The notes beneath the pieces were generated by a model. It ran no database searches and was not told the DNA's origin. It worked only from the letters and a program-made list of their open reading frames with translations. Position numbers and translations under genes: made by a program. From Bacillus norwichensis (GTDB lineage Bacteria; Bacillota; Bacilli; Bacillales; Bacillaceae_C): a DNA stretch of 33,213 nucleotides. The stretch covers positions 1-33,213 of the forward strand of contig NZ_JACSPV010000049.1 of assembly GCF_014836955.1 (NCBI RefSeq). Reading direction: 5' to 3'. Numbering within the stretch: position 1 is the first letter of the stretch; the number at the start of each line of letters is the position of its first letter. This document shows positions 25,572-33,213 of this stretch, piece after piece.

Positions 25572-26661
25572 AGTAAAGTACGGTGACTCAGGTAGAGAGC
25601 TAACAAAGGTCATTTTTATACGCTTTTTTATCGCATTAGTCTTATTTACAGTAATATTAGGTATTGTTTATGTAGCAGCTGCTTTAATTATATCTCGGTT
25701 TGCAGATGACCTCCCCTATATAAATACAATACTTCATCTAATTAGTATGTATAGAGTCCCCATTCTGTTAATGTGCTGGATAATCGGTTTCTTTCTCATT
25801 TTCCACATATTCTGGAAAAATACGCTTCGCTATATCGATACGATTGTTGAAGCGAGTAATGAGCTGGTGGAGGCAAACGATAACCTGATTCATCTACCAG
25901 TAGAATTAAAACAGGTTGAAGATCAAATGAATCAGGTGAAACAGGCTGCTATTGGTAACGCTCGATTAGCAAAAGAAGCGGAACAGCGAAAAAATGATTT
26001 ACTTGTTTATCTTGCACATGATCTGAAAACACCACTAACTTCAGTGATCGGTTATTTAACCTTACTAAGGGATGAGAAGGAAATATCGGAGAACCTCCGT
26101 GAAAAATATTTGTCTATTTCTTTAGAAAAAGCTGAGCGCTTAGAGGATTTAATTAATGAGTTTTTTGAGATTACACGTTTTAACCTAAGTCAATTAACAC
26201 TTGATCAAACTCGAGTGAATGTAACAAGAATGCTAGAGCAAATCACATATGAATTTAAGCCAATACTGGCTACCAAAAATCTTCAGTATTCCTTGGAAAT
26301 GGAGCCAGATATTGAAATTATATGTGATGTTAATAAAATGGAGCGGGTCTTCGATAATTTGATCCGGAATGCTATTAATTACAGTTTTGAAAATGAGACA
26401 ATTAAAATTGTTGCGGTGAAAAAGGATGACGGTGTGGAGATTCAATTTGAAAATAGGGGAAACACCATCTCAAAGGAAAAGCAAAGCCGTATATTTGAAC
26501 AGTTCTATCGGCTTGATGTATCTCGTGGTACAAAAACGGGGGGAGCCGGATTAGGTCTTGCTATTGCAAAGGAGATTGTTGAACGTCATCAAGGGCGTAT
26601 AACGGTTTTTAGTGAAAACGAAACCATTAGATTTACGGTCTGCTTGCCAGGAGCTTTGTAA
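25564..26661 (+). CDS. vanS: Sensor histidine kinase VanS (vanG-type cluster)
   Basis: A 365-aa membrane kinase. Two hydrophobic helices stand near the N-terminus (FIRFFIALVLFTVILGIVYVAAALII and VPILLMCWIIGFFLIFHIFW) with only a short outside loop, as in VanS of vanG/vanB-like systems. A linker helix follows, then HisKA with the phospho-His152 in LAHDLKTPLTSVIGYL, the N box NLIRNAINYS, and the G2 box GGAGLGLAIAKEIVERHQG. TTG 25564 is the likely start (GGGGGTTGG 9 nt upstream); TTG 25552 touches that site. It overlaps vanR by 8 nt. Confidence 0.92.
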   Translation: MSKVKYGDSGRELTKVIFIRFFIALVLFTVILGIVYVAAALIISRFADDLPYINTILHLISMYRVPILLMCWIIGFFLIFHIFWKNTLRYIDTIVEASNELVEANDNLIHLPVELKQVEDQMNQVKQAAIGNARLAKEAEQRKNDLLVYLAHDLKTPLTSVIGYLTLLRDEKEISENLREKYLSISLEKAERLEDLINEFFEITRFNLSQLTLDQTRVNVTRMLEQITYEFKPILATKNLQYSLEMEPDIEIICDVNKMERVFDNLIRNAINYSFENETIKIVAVKKDDGVEIQFENRGNTISKEKQSRIFEQFYRLDVSRGTKTGGAGLGLAIAKEIVERHQGRITVFSENETIRFTVCLPGAL

Positions 26662-26697
26662 GAATTTCGTAGGAATTTTTATAGAAAAGGATATAAA
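26656..26697 (+). promoter_or_regulatory. Probable VanR-box promoter for vanG-vanXY-vanT
   Basis: Two direct repeats, TTGTAAGAATT (26656-26666) and TCGTAGGAATT (26667-26677), follow each other with 11-bp period over the vanS stop. They fit the TCGTANGAAA-type VanR box as I remember it. TATAAA at 26692-26697 would be the -10, and no -35 is present, as in activator-dependent promoters. Confidence 0.55.
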
Positions 26698-26721
26698 TTT
26701 TATCGAAATAAACGTAAAAAT

Positions 26722-26773
26722 AACACTTTCTGAATTGATACTATTTAAGTACTAATTCGGAAAGTGTTTTTTG
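26722..26773 (+). terminator. Terminator or attenuator between vanS and vanG
   Basis: AACACTTTCTGAATT / AATTCGGAAAGTGTT is a 15-bp stem with one mismatch and a 17-nt loop, followed by TTTTT. It lies downstream of the probable VanR promoter and 45 nt upstream of vanG, so it either ends vanRS or attenuates the resistance genes. Confidence 0.85.
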
Positions 26774-26817
26774 TTGTTAGTAAATATGGAATCACAAATA
26801 AAGGAGTGTAACGAGAA

Positions 26818-27867
26818 ATGAAGAAGAATGTCGTCATTTTATTTGGGGGCTGTTCCTCAGAATATGAAGTATCTCTTAAGTCAGCTAGCGCTATCATCAG
26901 TAATATGGATTCAAAAAAGTATCATTCTATTTTAATTGGTATTACGAGAGACGGAGACTGGGTTCGTTATTATGGGGATATTAATAGGATTCTTACAGAT
27001 AGTTGGTATTCGCATAACAACGATTGTGTTCCTGTTATGATTTCTCCTGACAGATATGCGAAGAAGCTAATAGAGTTTGGTATAGAATGCATTAAAGAGA
27101 CAACGATTGATATTGTTTTCCCTGTTTTACATGGAAAAAACGGTGAAGATGGGACGATACAGGGTTTAGTTGAAATGGCAGGGATCCCATTTGTTGGCTG
27201 TAATACACTTTCCTCCGCTTTGTGTATGGACAAGGATAGGGCACACAAATTAGTTGAATTGGCAGGAATCAAGGTTCCTTCCTCTGTTGTGTTCTCCAAA
27301 AGTCTTACTGCTAATGAAATCATTGAACAAACCAACCATTTGTCCTTTCCAGTGTTTGTAAAACCTGTAAAAGCAGGGTCATCAATTGGAATTTCAAAGA
27401 TTTATGAAATGGAGGAGCTACCAAAAGCTGTGAGTAATGCCTTTTTACATGACAACCAAGTGATTGTTGAGGAGAACATTGAAGGCTTTGAGGTGGGGTG
27501 CGCCATAGTGGGGAATGACGAGCTAATAGTTGGGGAAGTGGATGAAATTGAATTGGATCATGGATTTTTTGATTTCAAGGAGAAATACAATCTTAAATCC
27601 TCCAAGATTCACATGCCAGCAAGAATCGATATAGAAACAGCTAAACGAATTAAAGAAACGGCAACAATGATATACCGTGTACTTGGATGTCAAGGCCTTG
27701 CAAGAGTGGATATGTTTTTAACACTAAAGAAGGAAATTGTATTCAATGAGGTTAATACTTTCCCCGGGTTTACGACACATAGTCGTTTTCCAAATATGAT
27801 GAAGGGGATTGGACTAGAATTTGGCGAGCTTGTAGATAAACTAATTCAACTAGGTATAGAAAAATGA
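26818..27867 (+). CDS. vanG: D-alanine--D-serine ligase, VanG type
   Basis: A 349-aa ATP-grasp ligase that makes an alternative D-Ala-D-X dipeptide for peptidoglycan precursors. The N-terminus VVILFGGCSSEYEVSLKSA, the PVLHGKNGEDGTIQGLVEMAGIPFVGC block, FVKPVKAGSSIGISK and the EVNTFPGFTTHSRFP Mg-binding end identify the Ddl/Van family. The omega-loop region FDFKEKYNLKSSKIHMPARI resembles VanG/VanC-group D-Ser ligases as I recall them, and the adjacent serine racemase agrees. An ordinary Ddl would not stand with vanXY and vanT. AAGGAGTG lies 9 nt before the ATG; it overlaps vanXY by 4 nt. Confidence 0.92.
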   Translation: MKKNVVILFGGCSSEYEVSLKSASAIISNMDSKKYHSILIGITRDGDWVRYYGDINRILTDSWYSHNNDCVPVMISPDRYAKKLIEFGIECIKETTIDIVFPVLHGKNGEDGTIQGLVEMAGIPFVGCNTLSSALCMDKDRAHKLVELAGIKVPSSVVFSKSLTANEIIEQTNHLSFPVFVKPVKAGSSIGISKIYEMEELPKAVSNAFLHDNQVIVEENIEGFEVGCAIVGNDELIVGEVDEIELDHGFFDFKEKYNLKSSKIHMPARIDIETAKRIKETATMIYRVLGCQGLARVDMFLTLKKEIVFNEVNTFPGFTTHSRFPNMMKGIGLEFGELVDKLIQLGIEK

Positions 27868-28634
27868 TCATGATTACTCTAGATAAACGAGATGTATACA
27901 ACGGTTATCAAATATTGATTAACCGTGACTATCCTGTGAGAGAACATTACTTTGATTTTAGCAAGCTGATTTCTATAGAACACCCAAACATTCCTAATAG
28001 CGACATTTTGTTGGAATTAAAAACGGCAACTTTATTAGAGCAGCTACTAAATTCAATATGTATTTCCAATGAGATTATACCAGTTAGTGGATATCGGGAT
28101 CGTGCTGAACAAGCGCGTATTTACAGAAATTCTCTTCTGGAAAATGGCAAGACGTTTACAGACCAATATGTCGCCTTACCTGGAAGAAGTGAACATCAAA
28201 CTGGTTTAGCGATTGATCTAGCAGAAAATGCCAATGACATCGATTTTATCCGTCCGTATTTTCCGTACACCGGAATATGTGGTGATTTCCGAAAGAAGGC
28301 TGCAAGCTTCGGTTTTATCGAACGATATGGGAAGAAGAAAGAATCGATTACTGGTATTTCCCATGAACCCTGGCATTTTCGCTATGTAGGATACCCACAT
28401 GCACAAATTATAGAAGAAAATCAATTGTGTCTTGAAGAGTATATCCTGACATTTATAAAAGAATATAGCTATGGCGAAAAACACCTATATATAAAGGACA
28501 AAATGAAAACAATTGAAATTTTTTATGTCAGGGCCGATCGAGAAAAAACGATGATCGAGTTACCAGAGCATAATGTGTACCAACTATCAGGTAATAATGT
28601 GGATGGCTTTATTGTATCATTGTGGAGGTGGTAA
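27864..28634 (+). CDS. vanXY: D,D-dipeptidase/D,D-carboxypeptidase VanXY
   Basis: A 256-aa zinc peptidase of the M15B (VanY) type that hydrolyses D-Ala-D-Ala and trims D-Ala from pentapeptide, removing glycopeptide targets. The zinc and catalytic motifs are intact: SEHQTGLAIDL (H111, D118) and the late GISHEPWHFRYVG (E168, H171), preceded by VSGYRDRAEQARIY. It has no signal peptide, so it acts in the cytoplasm, as expected of VanXY rather than VanY. Two ATG codons (27864 and 27870) are possible; the first overlaps the vanG stop. Confidence 0.9.
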   Translation: MIMITLDKRDVYNGYQILINRDYPVREHYFDFSKLISIEHPNIPNSDILLELKTATLLEQLLNSICISNEIIPVSGYRDRAEQARIYRNSLLENGKTFTDQYVALPGRSEHQTGLAIDLAENANDIDFIRPYFPYTGICGDFRKKAASFGFIERYGKKKESITGISHEPWHFRYVGYPHAQIIEENQLCLEEYILTFIKEYSYGEKHLYIKDKMKTIEIFYVRADREKTMIELPEHNVYQLSGNNVDGFIVSLWRW

Positions 28635-28637
28635 AAC

Positions 28638-30794
28638 ATGAATTCAACCAGACATGCTGGAGCATTGGACATATTCCGTATTTATGCCGCCTTCCTCGTT
28701 GTTGCCATTCACACATCGCCGTTATGGTCTTTCAATGAGACAGCCGATTTTATTTTAACTAGGATTATAGCAAGAGTTGCCGTGCCGTTTTTTATCATGG
28801 TTTCTGGATACTTTTTGTTTCCGTATATTAAAAAAGGGGATTGGCATTATATTTGGAGATTTTGCAAAAAAATGGGGATATTGTACGGAATATCGATTAT
28901 TCTTTATCTACCATTAAATATTTATGCTGGACGTTATAATCGGTCGAATTTTTGGTTAGAGATTCCGAAAGATATTTTATTTGATGGGACCTTTTATCAT
29001 TTGTGGTATTTCCCAGCTTTACTTATTGGTGTCGTTCTAGTCACGTTATTTGTGCGGATCATGGGTTTGCGAATCACTTTCGTTATTTCAACAGCTTTAT
29101 ATATGGTTGGACTTTTTGGAGATAGCTACTATGGAGTAGCACGTCAGATACCTTTTCTGAACACTTTGTATGATCAACTATTCGCTGTTTTTGATTACAC
29201 GAGAAATGGGGTCTTTTTAGCACCAATTTACCTTGTGATGGGTGGAATGATTTTCAATGAAAATAAACAGCTTTCACTCCGTACTAGTATGATAGGGTTG
29301 GCCATTTCAAGTATGCTTCTAATCGTTGAGGGACTCTTACTTGATCATTTCTCCCTTCAACGTCATGACAGTATGTATGTCATGCTAATACCATGTATGT
29401 ACTTTCTTTTTCAACTATTACTGCGGATTCCAGGTAGGAGTAGTAAAAGCATTCGAGATGTATCACTACTAATCTATCTGATACATCCGTGGATGATTGT
29501 TTTTATAAGAGGCTTTGCGAAGCTCATAGACCAGCAAAAGCTTTTAATTGAAACGAGTCTCATTCACTATCTTTTGGTTAGTATTCTTTCTATTGCAGCG
29601 GCCGGACTCATATCTTATATATGGCAACGAGGGAAGAAACCATTACCATCAAAGGACAGTAGAGCTTGGATAGAGATCGATTTGGAGGCACTTGTCCACA
29701 ATGCACAGACCTTGCAAAAGCTTCTGCCAAAACGATGCAAACTAATGGCCGTTGTTAAAGCAAATGCATATGGACATGGGGATGTTGTAATCTCAAAAAC
29801 ATTAAATCAATCAGGTATCCATACTTTTGCTGTTGCCACTTTATCAGAAGGTATCCGCCTTCGTACTAATGGGATAAAGGGCGACATTCTAATATTAGGC
29901 TATACAAATCCAACGAATGTAGACTTACTTAGGCGTTATCATTTAACACAAACAGTTGTAGATTATTCATACGCAAAAAGACTTAATGATAGTGATAAGA
30001 AGATTATGGTACACGTTAAAATTGATACAGGAATGCACCGTTTGGGTATAGATTCTCGAAATCTTTCAGAACTGGAGCGTATTTTTAATTGTAACAATTT
30101 AGTGATAGAAGGTGTATTTTCACATCTTTCTGTATCGGATAGTCTAACGGATGATGATATTGCATTTACAAATAAACAACTCGATGAATTCTATAAAACA
30201 ATCGAAATCCTTGAGTCAAAGGGATTTTCAATTGGCAAAATACACATTCAATCCAGCTATGGCATCTTAAATTATCCTAATATTCCTAGTGATTATGCCC
30301 GTGCAGGATTAGCCCTATATGGTGTGTTAAGTAAAAATGACAAGATACGTACACATGTCAAGTTACAGCCGGTATTATCCTTAAAAGCAAGGATTGCAGC
30401 GGTAAAAGAGATTCAATCTGGTGAGGCGATAGGTTATGGTCGAACATATACAGCCAAAACGAATATGAAAATTGCGGTAGCAACCATCGGGTATGCGGAT
30501 GGAATTCCACGGCATCTATCGGAGACCAACTCATATGTACTACTACATTCTAAAAAGGCTCCTATCATCGGTAGAATTTGTATGGATCAAATCATCATTG
30601 ATGTTTCTTATGTTGATGAGGTAAAAGCGAATGATGTTGTTACGATTATTGGTCGTGATGGGGTAGAGCAAATCCATTGCCAGGATCTAGCGGAAAAGTG
30701 TGGAACTATTACGAATGAAATTCTTAGTAAACTGGGTAGTCGCCTTCCACATGTGTTTAATAATGTTCACAAGGATATGGCCCACACTCAATAG
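28638..30794 (+). CDS. vanT: Membrane-bound serine/alanine racemase VanT
   Basis: A 718-aa two-domain protein. Residues 1 to about 330 are an acyltransferase-3-type membrane domain with about ten helices (start LDIFRIYAAFLVVAIHTSPLW), thought to help L-serine uptake. From about residue 341 (SRAWIEIDLEALVHN) a complete alanine-racemase domain follows: PLP lysine K374 in VVKANAYGHG, and the second catalytic Tyr619 in IGYADGIPR, with GRICMDQIIIDVS near the end. It makes D-Ser for VanG. GGAGGTGG lies about 8 nt before the ATG; only 3 nt separate it from vanXY. This fusion is diagnostic of vanC/E/G-type clusters. Confidence 0.94.
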   Translation: MNSTRHAGALDIFRIYAAFLVVAIHTSPLWSFNETADFILTRIIARVAVPFFIMVSGYFLFPYIKKGDWHYIWRFCKKMGILYGISIILYLPLNIYAGRYNRSNFWLEIPKDILFDGTFYHLWYFPALLIGVVLVTLFVRIMGLRITFVISTALYMVGLFGDSYYGVARQIPFLNTLYDQLFAVFDYTRNGVFLAPIYLVMGGMIFNENKQLSLRTSMIGLAISSMLLIVEGLLLDHFSLQRHDSMYVMLIPCMYFLFQLLLRIPGRSSKSIRDVSLLIYLIHPWMIVFIRGFAKLIDQQKLLIETSLIHYLLVSILSIAAAGLISYIWQRGKKPLPSKDSRAWIEIDLEALVHNAQTLQKLLPKRCKLMAVVKANAYGHGDVVISKTLNQSGIHTFAVATLSEGIRLRTNGIKGDILILGYTNPTNVDLLRRYHLTQTVVDYSYAKRLNDSDKKIMVHVKIDTGMHRLGIDSRNLSELERIFNCNNLVIEGVFSHLSVSDSLTDDDIAFTNKQLDEFYKTIEILESKGFSIGKIHIQSSYGILNYPNIPSDYARAGLALYGVLSKNDKIRTHVKLQPVLSLKARIAAVKEIQSGEAIGYGRTYTAKTNMKIAVATIGYADGIPRHLSETNSYVLLHSKKAPIIGRICMDQIIIDVSYVDEVKANDVVTIIGRDGVEQIHCQDLAEKCGTITNEILSKLGSRLPHVFNNVHKDMAHTQ

Positions 30795-30807
30795 CGTTGT
30801 AGAGTTT

Positions 30808-30860
30808 AACTTCTTTTAGCAGAAGTCTCCTACTTCTGTATGTGGTGGCTGAATGACAAA
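30808..30860. repeat. Interspersed repeat family, copy 4 (hairpin part, diverged)
   Basis: TTTAACTTCTTTTAGCAGAAGTC, CTACTTCTGTATGTGGTG and GCTGAATGACA match the first 50 bp of the copies at 3684 and 16251. CAGAAGT ctcct ACTTCTG forms a perfect hairpin. It follows vanT after 14 bases and, like copies 1 and 2, is preceded by TTTAA. Confidence 0.6.
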
Positions 30861-30909
30861 GAGCACTAAATTGATCGTTGATTTTACTAGCTAAAAAACT
30901 ATTAGGATA

Positions 30910-31209
30910 ATGGTTAAAGTGAAGCGTATTATGTTATCTACAATGATTGAAGGTATAGTAGAAAGGAGTACAGCGTTAAATATACGGAAATTCAAGACAA
31001 TGATTGGCGAAGTCCGTATAATTGCACAGCAAATATACAACAATGATTTAGGCAGAAAAATTACTGTCTACAGTCCTTCCGTAAACTTTACCCCAGTTCA
31101 AACTGACCTAGAGACTACTGCAAAATGGTATAAATGCTCTTTCAGGCTCAGTCCACTAGCCGTAGATGCCCTTGTAAAGATAGTTAGAGCCAAGATGGTC
31201 GTAATGTAA
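30910..31209 (+). CDS. Small protein of unknown function (doubtful)
   Basis: A 99-residue basic frame starting MVKVKRIMLSTMIEGIVE, with a near AGG only 3 nt before the ATG. I recognise no domain, signal peptide or membrane helix. It lies between vanT and the right end of the island. It may be a short island gene, a fragment of one, or a chance frame. Confidence 0.3.
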   Translation: MVKVKRIMLSTMIEGIVERSTALNIRKFKTMIGEVRIIAQQIYNNDLGRKITVYSPSVNFTPVQTDLETTAKWYKCSFRLSPLAVDALVKIVRAKMVVM

Positions 31210-31247
31210 ATCTAAAAGCAAAGTGGGCAATCATTCTATCTGCTTGA

Positions 31248-31361
31248 AATTGCTAACATTTTGCTAACGCAATGTAGTAAAAGGCATAAAACATCGTTCA
31301 TGATGTTACACCTGTAGAAGGTAAAAGCCGTAACGATGTTACAGGACAGTGTCTTATGCCT
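31248..31361. other. Direct and inverted repeats next to the right island end
   Basis: GCTAAC occurs twice with a period of 12 (31252, 31264). Then AGGCATAA (31282-31289) and AACATCGTT (31290-31298) face AACGATGTT (31332-31340) and TTATGCCT (31354-31361), so two nested inverted repeats reach into the putative attR core. GATGTTACA also occurs twice (31302, 31335). The set-up suits integrase arm and core binding sites. Confidence 0.55.
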
Positions 31362-31375
31362 GGCATGATGTAATA
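31356..31375 (+). other. Putative attR: repeat of groEL 3' end
   Basis: ATGCCTGGCATGATGTAATA matches 19 of 20 bases of 23743-23762 (groEL codons MPGMM plus stop). It is out of any gene context here. It marks the probable right boundary of the van-carrying island, about 7.6 kb from attL. Confidence 0.65.
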
Positions 31376-32010
31376 GCTCCCTGAAACCCATATAGCTAAG
31401 TGGTGAATTTAGAAGTAGAAAAAAAGAGCCAATGCTATATCATCGTAGAAACTTCGGTGCAATTCAGAATGACTTTTATGCAGTGAAAAGGTAGTATTCA
31501 ATTAAACGGACTCAAAAAAGCTAGTGTAATTTCTTAAAAACGACAGTTTATCCACACATCCGGGATACTGTCGTTTTGACATTTGAAGTTTATGTCTTCT
31601 GGCTTATGTTTTGTGTAAGCATTGTATAAAAGGATTTTCAACAATACTCAAGTCATTTGACTAAAATCAAGGCGAATATCTTGCTTTTCTATATTTATCC
31701 TTGAACGAGAGTAGTTGCCGATGCAATTGCTCTTGCTTTGTTTTTAAACCCGCTTTTTGATTTTATCTTTTTTTGCCATTTATGGATGATATTTACTACG
31801 AACAACCTCATCTGTAGAAATGCCCCTTCCATTTCTCATCACTCATTTATATGGTGTAATGATCCAGTATCTCTTCTTTAACTTTGATGATACGTGTAGT
31901 TGGAGGACAATAAAGGTTTATAGTTTATAATGAAGCTGTTTAAATCTTTTTGATTATGGTTCTGACGCTATACAAAAAAATCATTTAGCAACCTAGGTCT
32001 TGCAACTTAA
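31376..32010. other. Non-coding or decayed stretch right of the island
   Basis: About 630 bp without a gene that I can support. It contains the hairpin at 31536 and a lone perfect DnaA box TTATCCACA (31548-31556) in its loop. Frames between 31680 and 31900 are short and unrecognised; they could be remnants of a lost gene. Confidence 0.4.
31536..31579. terminator. Terminator-like hairpin
   Basis: AAAAACGACAGTTTA / ATACTGTCGTTTT with a 14-nt loop; A-rich on the left and T-rich on the right, so usable from either side. No neighbouring gene is evident. Confidence 0.65.
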
Positions 32011-32056
32011 TAGGGCGTCTCAAGAGATAAAAAACTCCTTGGAAGCCCTTTTTATC
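32011..32056 (+). terminator. Weak terminator-like hairpin
   Basis: AGGGCGTCTCAAGAG / CTCCTTGGAAGCCCT forms an imperfect stem followed by TTTTT, just before the next promoter. Confidence 0.45.
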
Positions 32057-32073
32057 TGACAAGAAAAAATATT

Positions 32074-32102
32074 TTGACAAAATAGAATGAAAAATGTATA
32101 CT
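32074..32102 (+). promoter_or_regulatory. sigma-A promoter of the LivJ-type lipoprotein gene
   Basis: A perfect TTGACA (32074-32079), 17-nt spacer and TATACT (32097-32102). It leaves a leader of about 175 nt. Confidence 0.85.
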
Positions 32103-32149
32103 TTTTATAATCCTAGTATGTAAGGGGACGATAAAAAATTCACATAATA

Positions 32150-32258
32150 GACAGAGTATTCCGGCAGACGCAATTAAAATTTGATTCGCAATACTCGATT
32201 ATATTCATTATATTAAAAATAATTCTAATATTTAAGTGAATATCTATCTATTGATTAG
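32150..32258 (+). other. Long leader with two inverted repeats
   Basis: GAGTATT / AATACTC with GCAAT / ATTCGC inside forms one stem (about 32154-32195). ATATTCA plus ATATTA pairing with TAATAT plus TGAATAT forms a second (about 32202-32252). There is no T run and no known riboswitch signature. Confidence 0.35.
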
Positions 32259-32286
32259 AGTTATTTAAAGACTATGGGGGGTATAA

Positions 32287-33141
32287 ATGAAATTGAAAAA
32301 GTTTACAAGCATTTTTGCAGCAACTGCATTAGCTTTAGGAGTTTTAGCTGGCTGCGGGGAAAAAAGCAGTAGTGATGGAGACGGGGAATCATCTAGCTCT
32401 AAAGATGGTGGTACAATTAAAATTGGTCTAAACCTTGAACTTACCGGAGCTGTTGCATCTTATGGAACATCCGAAGCTGATGGTATTCAATTAGCTCTTG
32501 ATGAAATTAACGAGGCGGGCGGAATTGATGGCAAAAAAATTGAACTTGTAAAGGTCGACAATAAATCTGAGGCTGCTGAGGCCACAAGTGGTGCAGTTAA
32601 ACTAACCACTCAAGATAAAGTTGTAGCCATTATAGGTGCAGCAACAAGTGGTGCGACTGTTGCACAAGCTCAGATTGCTAATGATAATGAAACGCCGTTA
32701 ATTTCACCGTCAGGTACAAGCCCAACGGTAACAGTCAATGAAGATGGCAGCTTGAATGAGTATGTGTTCCGAACTTCGTTTATCGATCCATTTCAAGGAA
32801 CAGTCGCTGCTAATTTCGCCGCAAATGAATTAAAAGTTAAAAAGGCAGCAATCTATTCTGATAATTCTAGTGACTACTCAAAAGGCTTAGCAAAATCTTT
32901 TAAAGAATATTTTGAGTCCGTGGGTGGAGAAACAGTCGCAAATGAGTCTTATGTAGCTAAGGATTCAGATTTCCGTTCTACACTAACCCGTATTAAATCT
33001 GCTAACCCTGAATTTATCTTTATCCCTGGATACTATGAAGAAGTAGGGTTAATTGTTAAACAAGCGCGCGAAATGGGTATTGACGTTCCGTTAATGGGAG
33101 CGGACGGATGGGATTCTCCAACTCTTCTTGATTTAGCGTAA
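32287..33141 (+). pseudogene. Branched-chain amino-acid-type ABC binding lipoprotein, C-terminally truncated (LivJ/BraC family)
   Basis: The frame encodes 284 aa. It has a signal peptide with lipobox LAGC (Cys23), a Ser/Gly/Asp linker, and the Peripla_BP_6 segments IKIGLNLELTGAVASYGTSEADGIQLALDEINEAGGIDGKKIELV, GAATSGATVAQAQIANDNETPLISPSGTSP and FIPGYYEEVGLIVKQAREMGIDVPLMGADGWDSPTLLDLA. Normal members run to about 380-400 aa, so the last quarter of the second lobe is missing; the family continues after DLAG. The sequence beyond the stop is AT-rich with a hairpin and resembles no coding continuation. A strong promoter and GGGGGG ribosome site are intact, so a truncated protein may be made, but binding is doubtful. 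Confidence 0.75.
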
Positions 33142-33159
33142 GCCCGAAATATAAATAAA

Positions 33160-33184
33160 ATAAGCGCACCTTTTCGGTGCGCAT
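33160..33184 (-). terminator. Hairpin, probably terminator of a minus-strand gene beyond the window
   Basis: GCGCACC ttttc GGTGCGC is a perfect 7-bp stem. On the minus strand it is followed by TTATTTTATTT, so it would end a leftward transcript entering from the right. Confidence 0.55.
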
Positions 33185-33213
33185 GCCAAACAGCCGTCTA
33201 TTCTTATGTTTTT

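Noticed and set aside
26818-27867. Housekeeping Ddl or vanA/B-type D-Ala-D-Lac ligase
   Set aside because: The neighbours are vanXY and a serine racemase, with no vanH dehydrogenase. This is a D-Ser-type cluster.
31548-31556. Perfect DnaA box TTATCCACA
   Set aside because: It is single and sits in the loop of a hairpin, without the clustering seen at 3955-4111.

Overview
The window is a chromosomal segment of a low-GC Firmicute of the family Bacillaceae. The reasons are strong AGGAGG-type ribosome sites, TTG and GTG starts, sigma-A promoters, CIRCE control of groESL, an S-box (SAM) riboswitch, and a backbone gene order matching the Bacillus subtilis ydiB-to-groEL region: tsaE-tsaB-rimI-tsaD, ydiF, moaC, rex, tatA-tatC, ydiK-ydiL, groES-groEL. 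The species cannot be named from the sequence alone.

Layout. 1-1020: 3' end of a 5S rRNA with terminator, two arrays of a 20-bp repeat, and an initiator tRNA-Met with promoter and terminator. 1045-3682: the t6A tRNA-modification genes with rimI. 3683-4178: an interspersed repeat, the tsaD terminator and a cluster of DnaA-box-like 9-mers. 4179-8760: ydiF (opposite strand), moaC, rex and the Tat pair. 9036-16945: an inserted sulfur-salvage module led by a SAM riboswitch. It holds a small DUF2292 protein, two luciferase-type flavin monooxygenases, a GNAT acetyltransferase, a methionine-type ABC importer with two lipoproteins, and an FMN reductase. 16976-21492, minus strand: ydiK, ydiL, an AEC transporter and a polar/basic amino-acid ABC importer. 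21688-23828: the groESL operon.

From the 3' end of groEL to about 31375 lies a probable genomic island. The last 20 bp of groEL (23743-23762) recur with one mismatch at 31356-31375, as attL/attR would. Just inside the left end are two broken tyrosine-recombinase C-termini. The cargo is a complete vanG-type glycopeptide-resistance cluster: vanR, vanS, a D-Ala-D-Ser-type ligase, vanXY and vanT. A probable VanR-box promoter and an intervening hairpin lie in front of the ligase gene.

Beyond the island is roughly 900 bp without a recognisable gene, then a branched-chain-amino-acid-type binding lipoprotein that stops about 100 residues early.

Functionally, the sulfur module looks self-contained: import by MetQ/N/P, N-acetylation by the GNAT, oxidative C-S cleavage by two FMNH2-dependent monooxygenases supplied by the SsuE-like reductase, all under S-adenosylmethionine control. 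It resembles the composition of the B. subtilis ytmI (S-alkyl-cysteine / 2-succinocysteine) operon, but with a Met-type transporter and S-box control. The van cluster would replace D-Ala-D-Ala peptidoglycan precursors with D-Ala-D-Ser ones: VanT makes D-Ser, VanG joins it, VanXY removes the normal dipeptide and pentapeptide ends, and VanRS controls expression.
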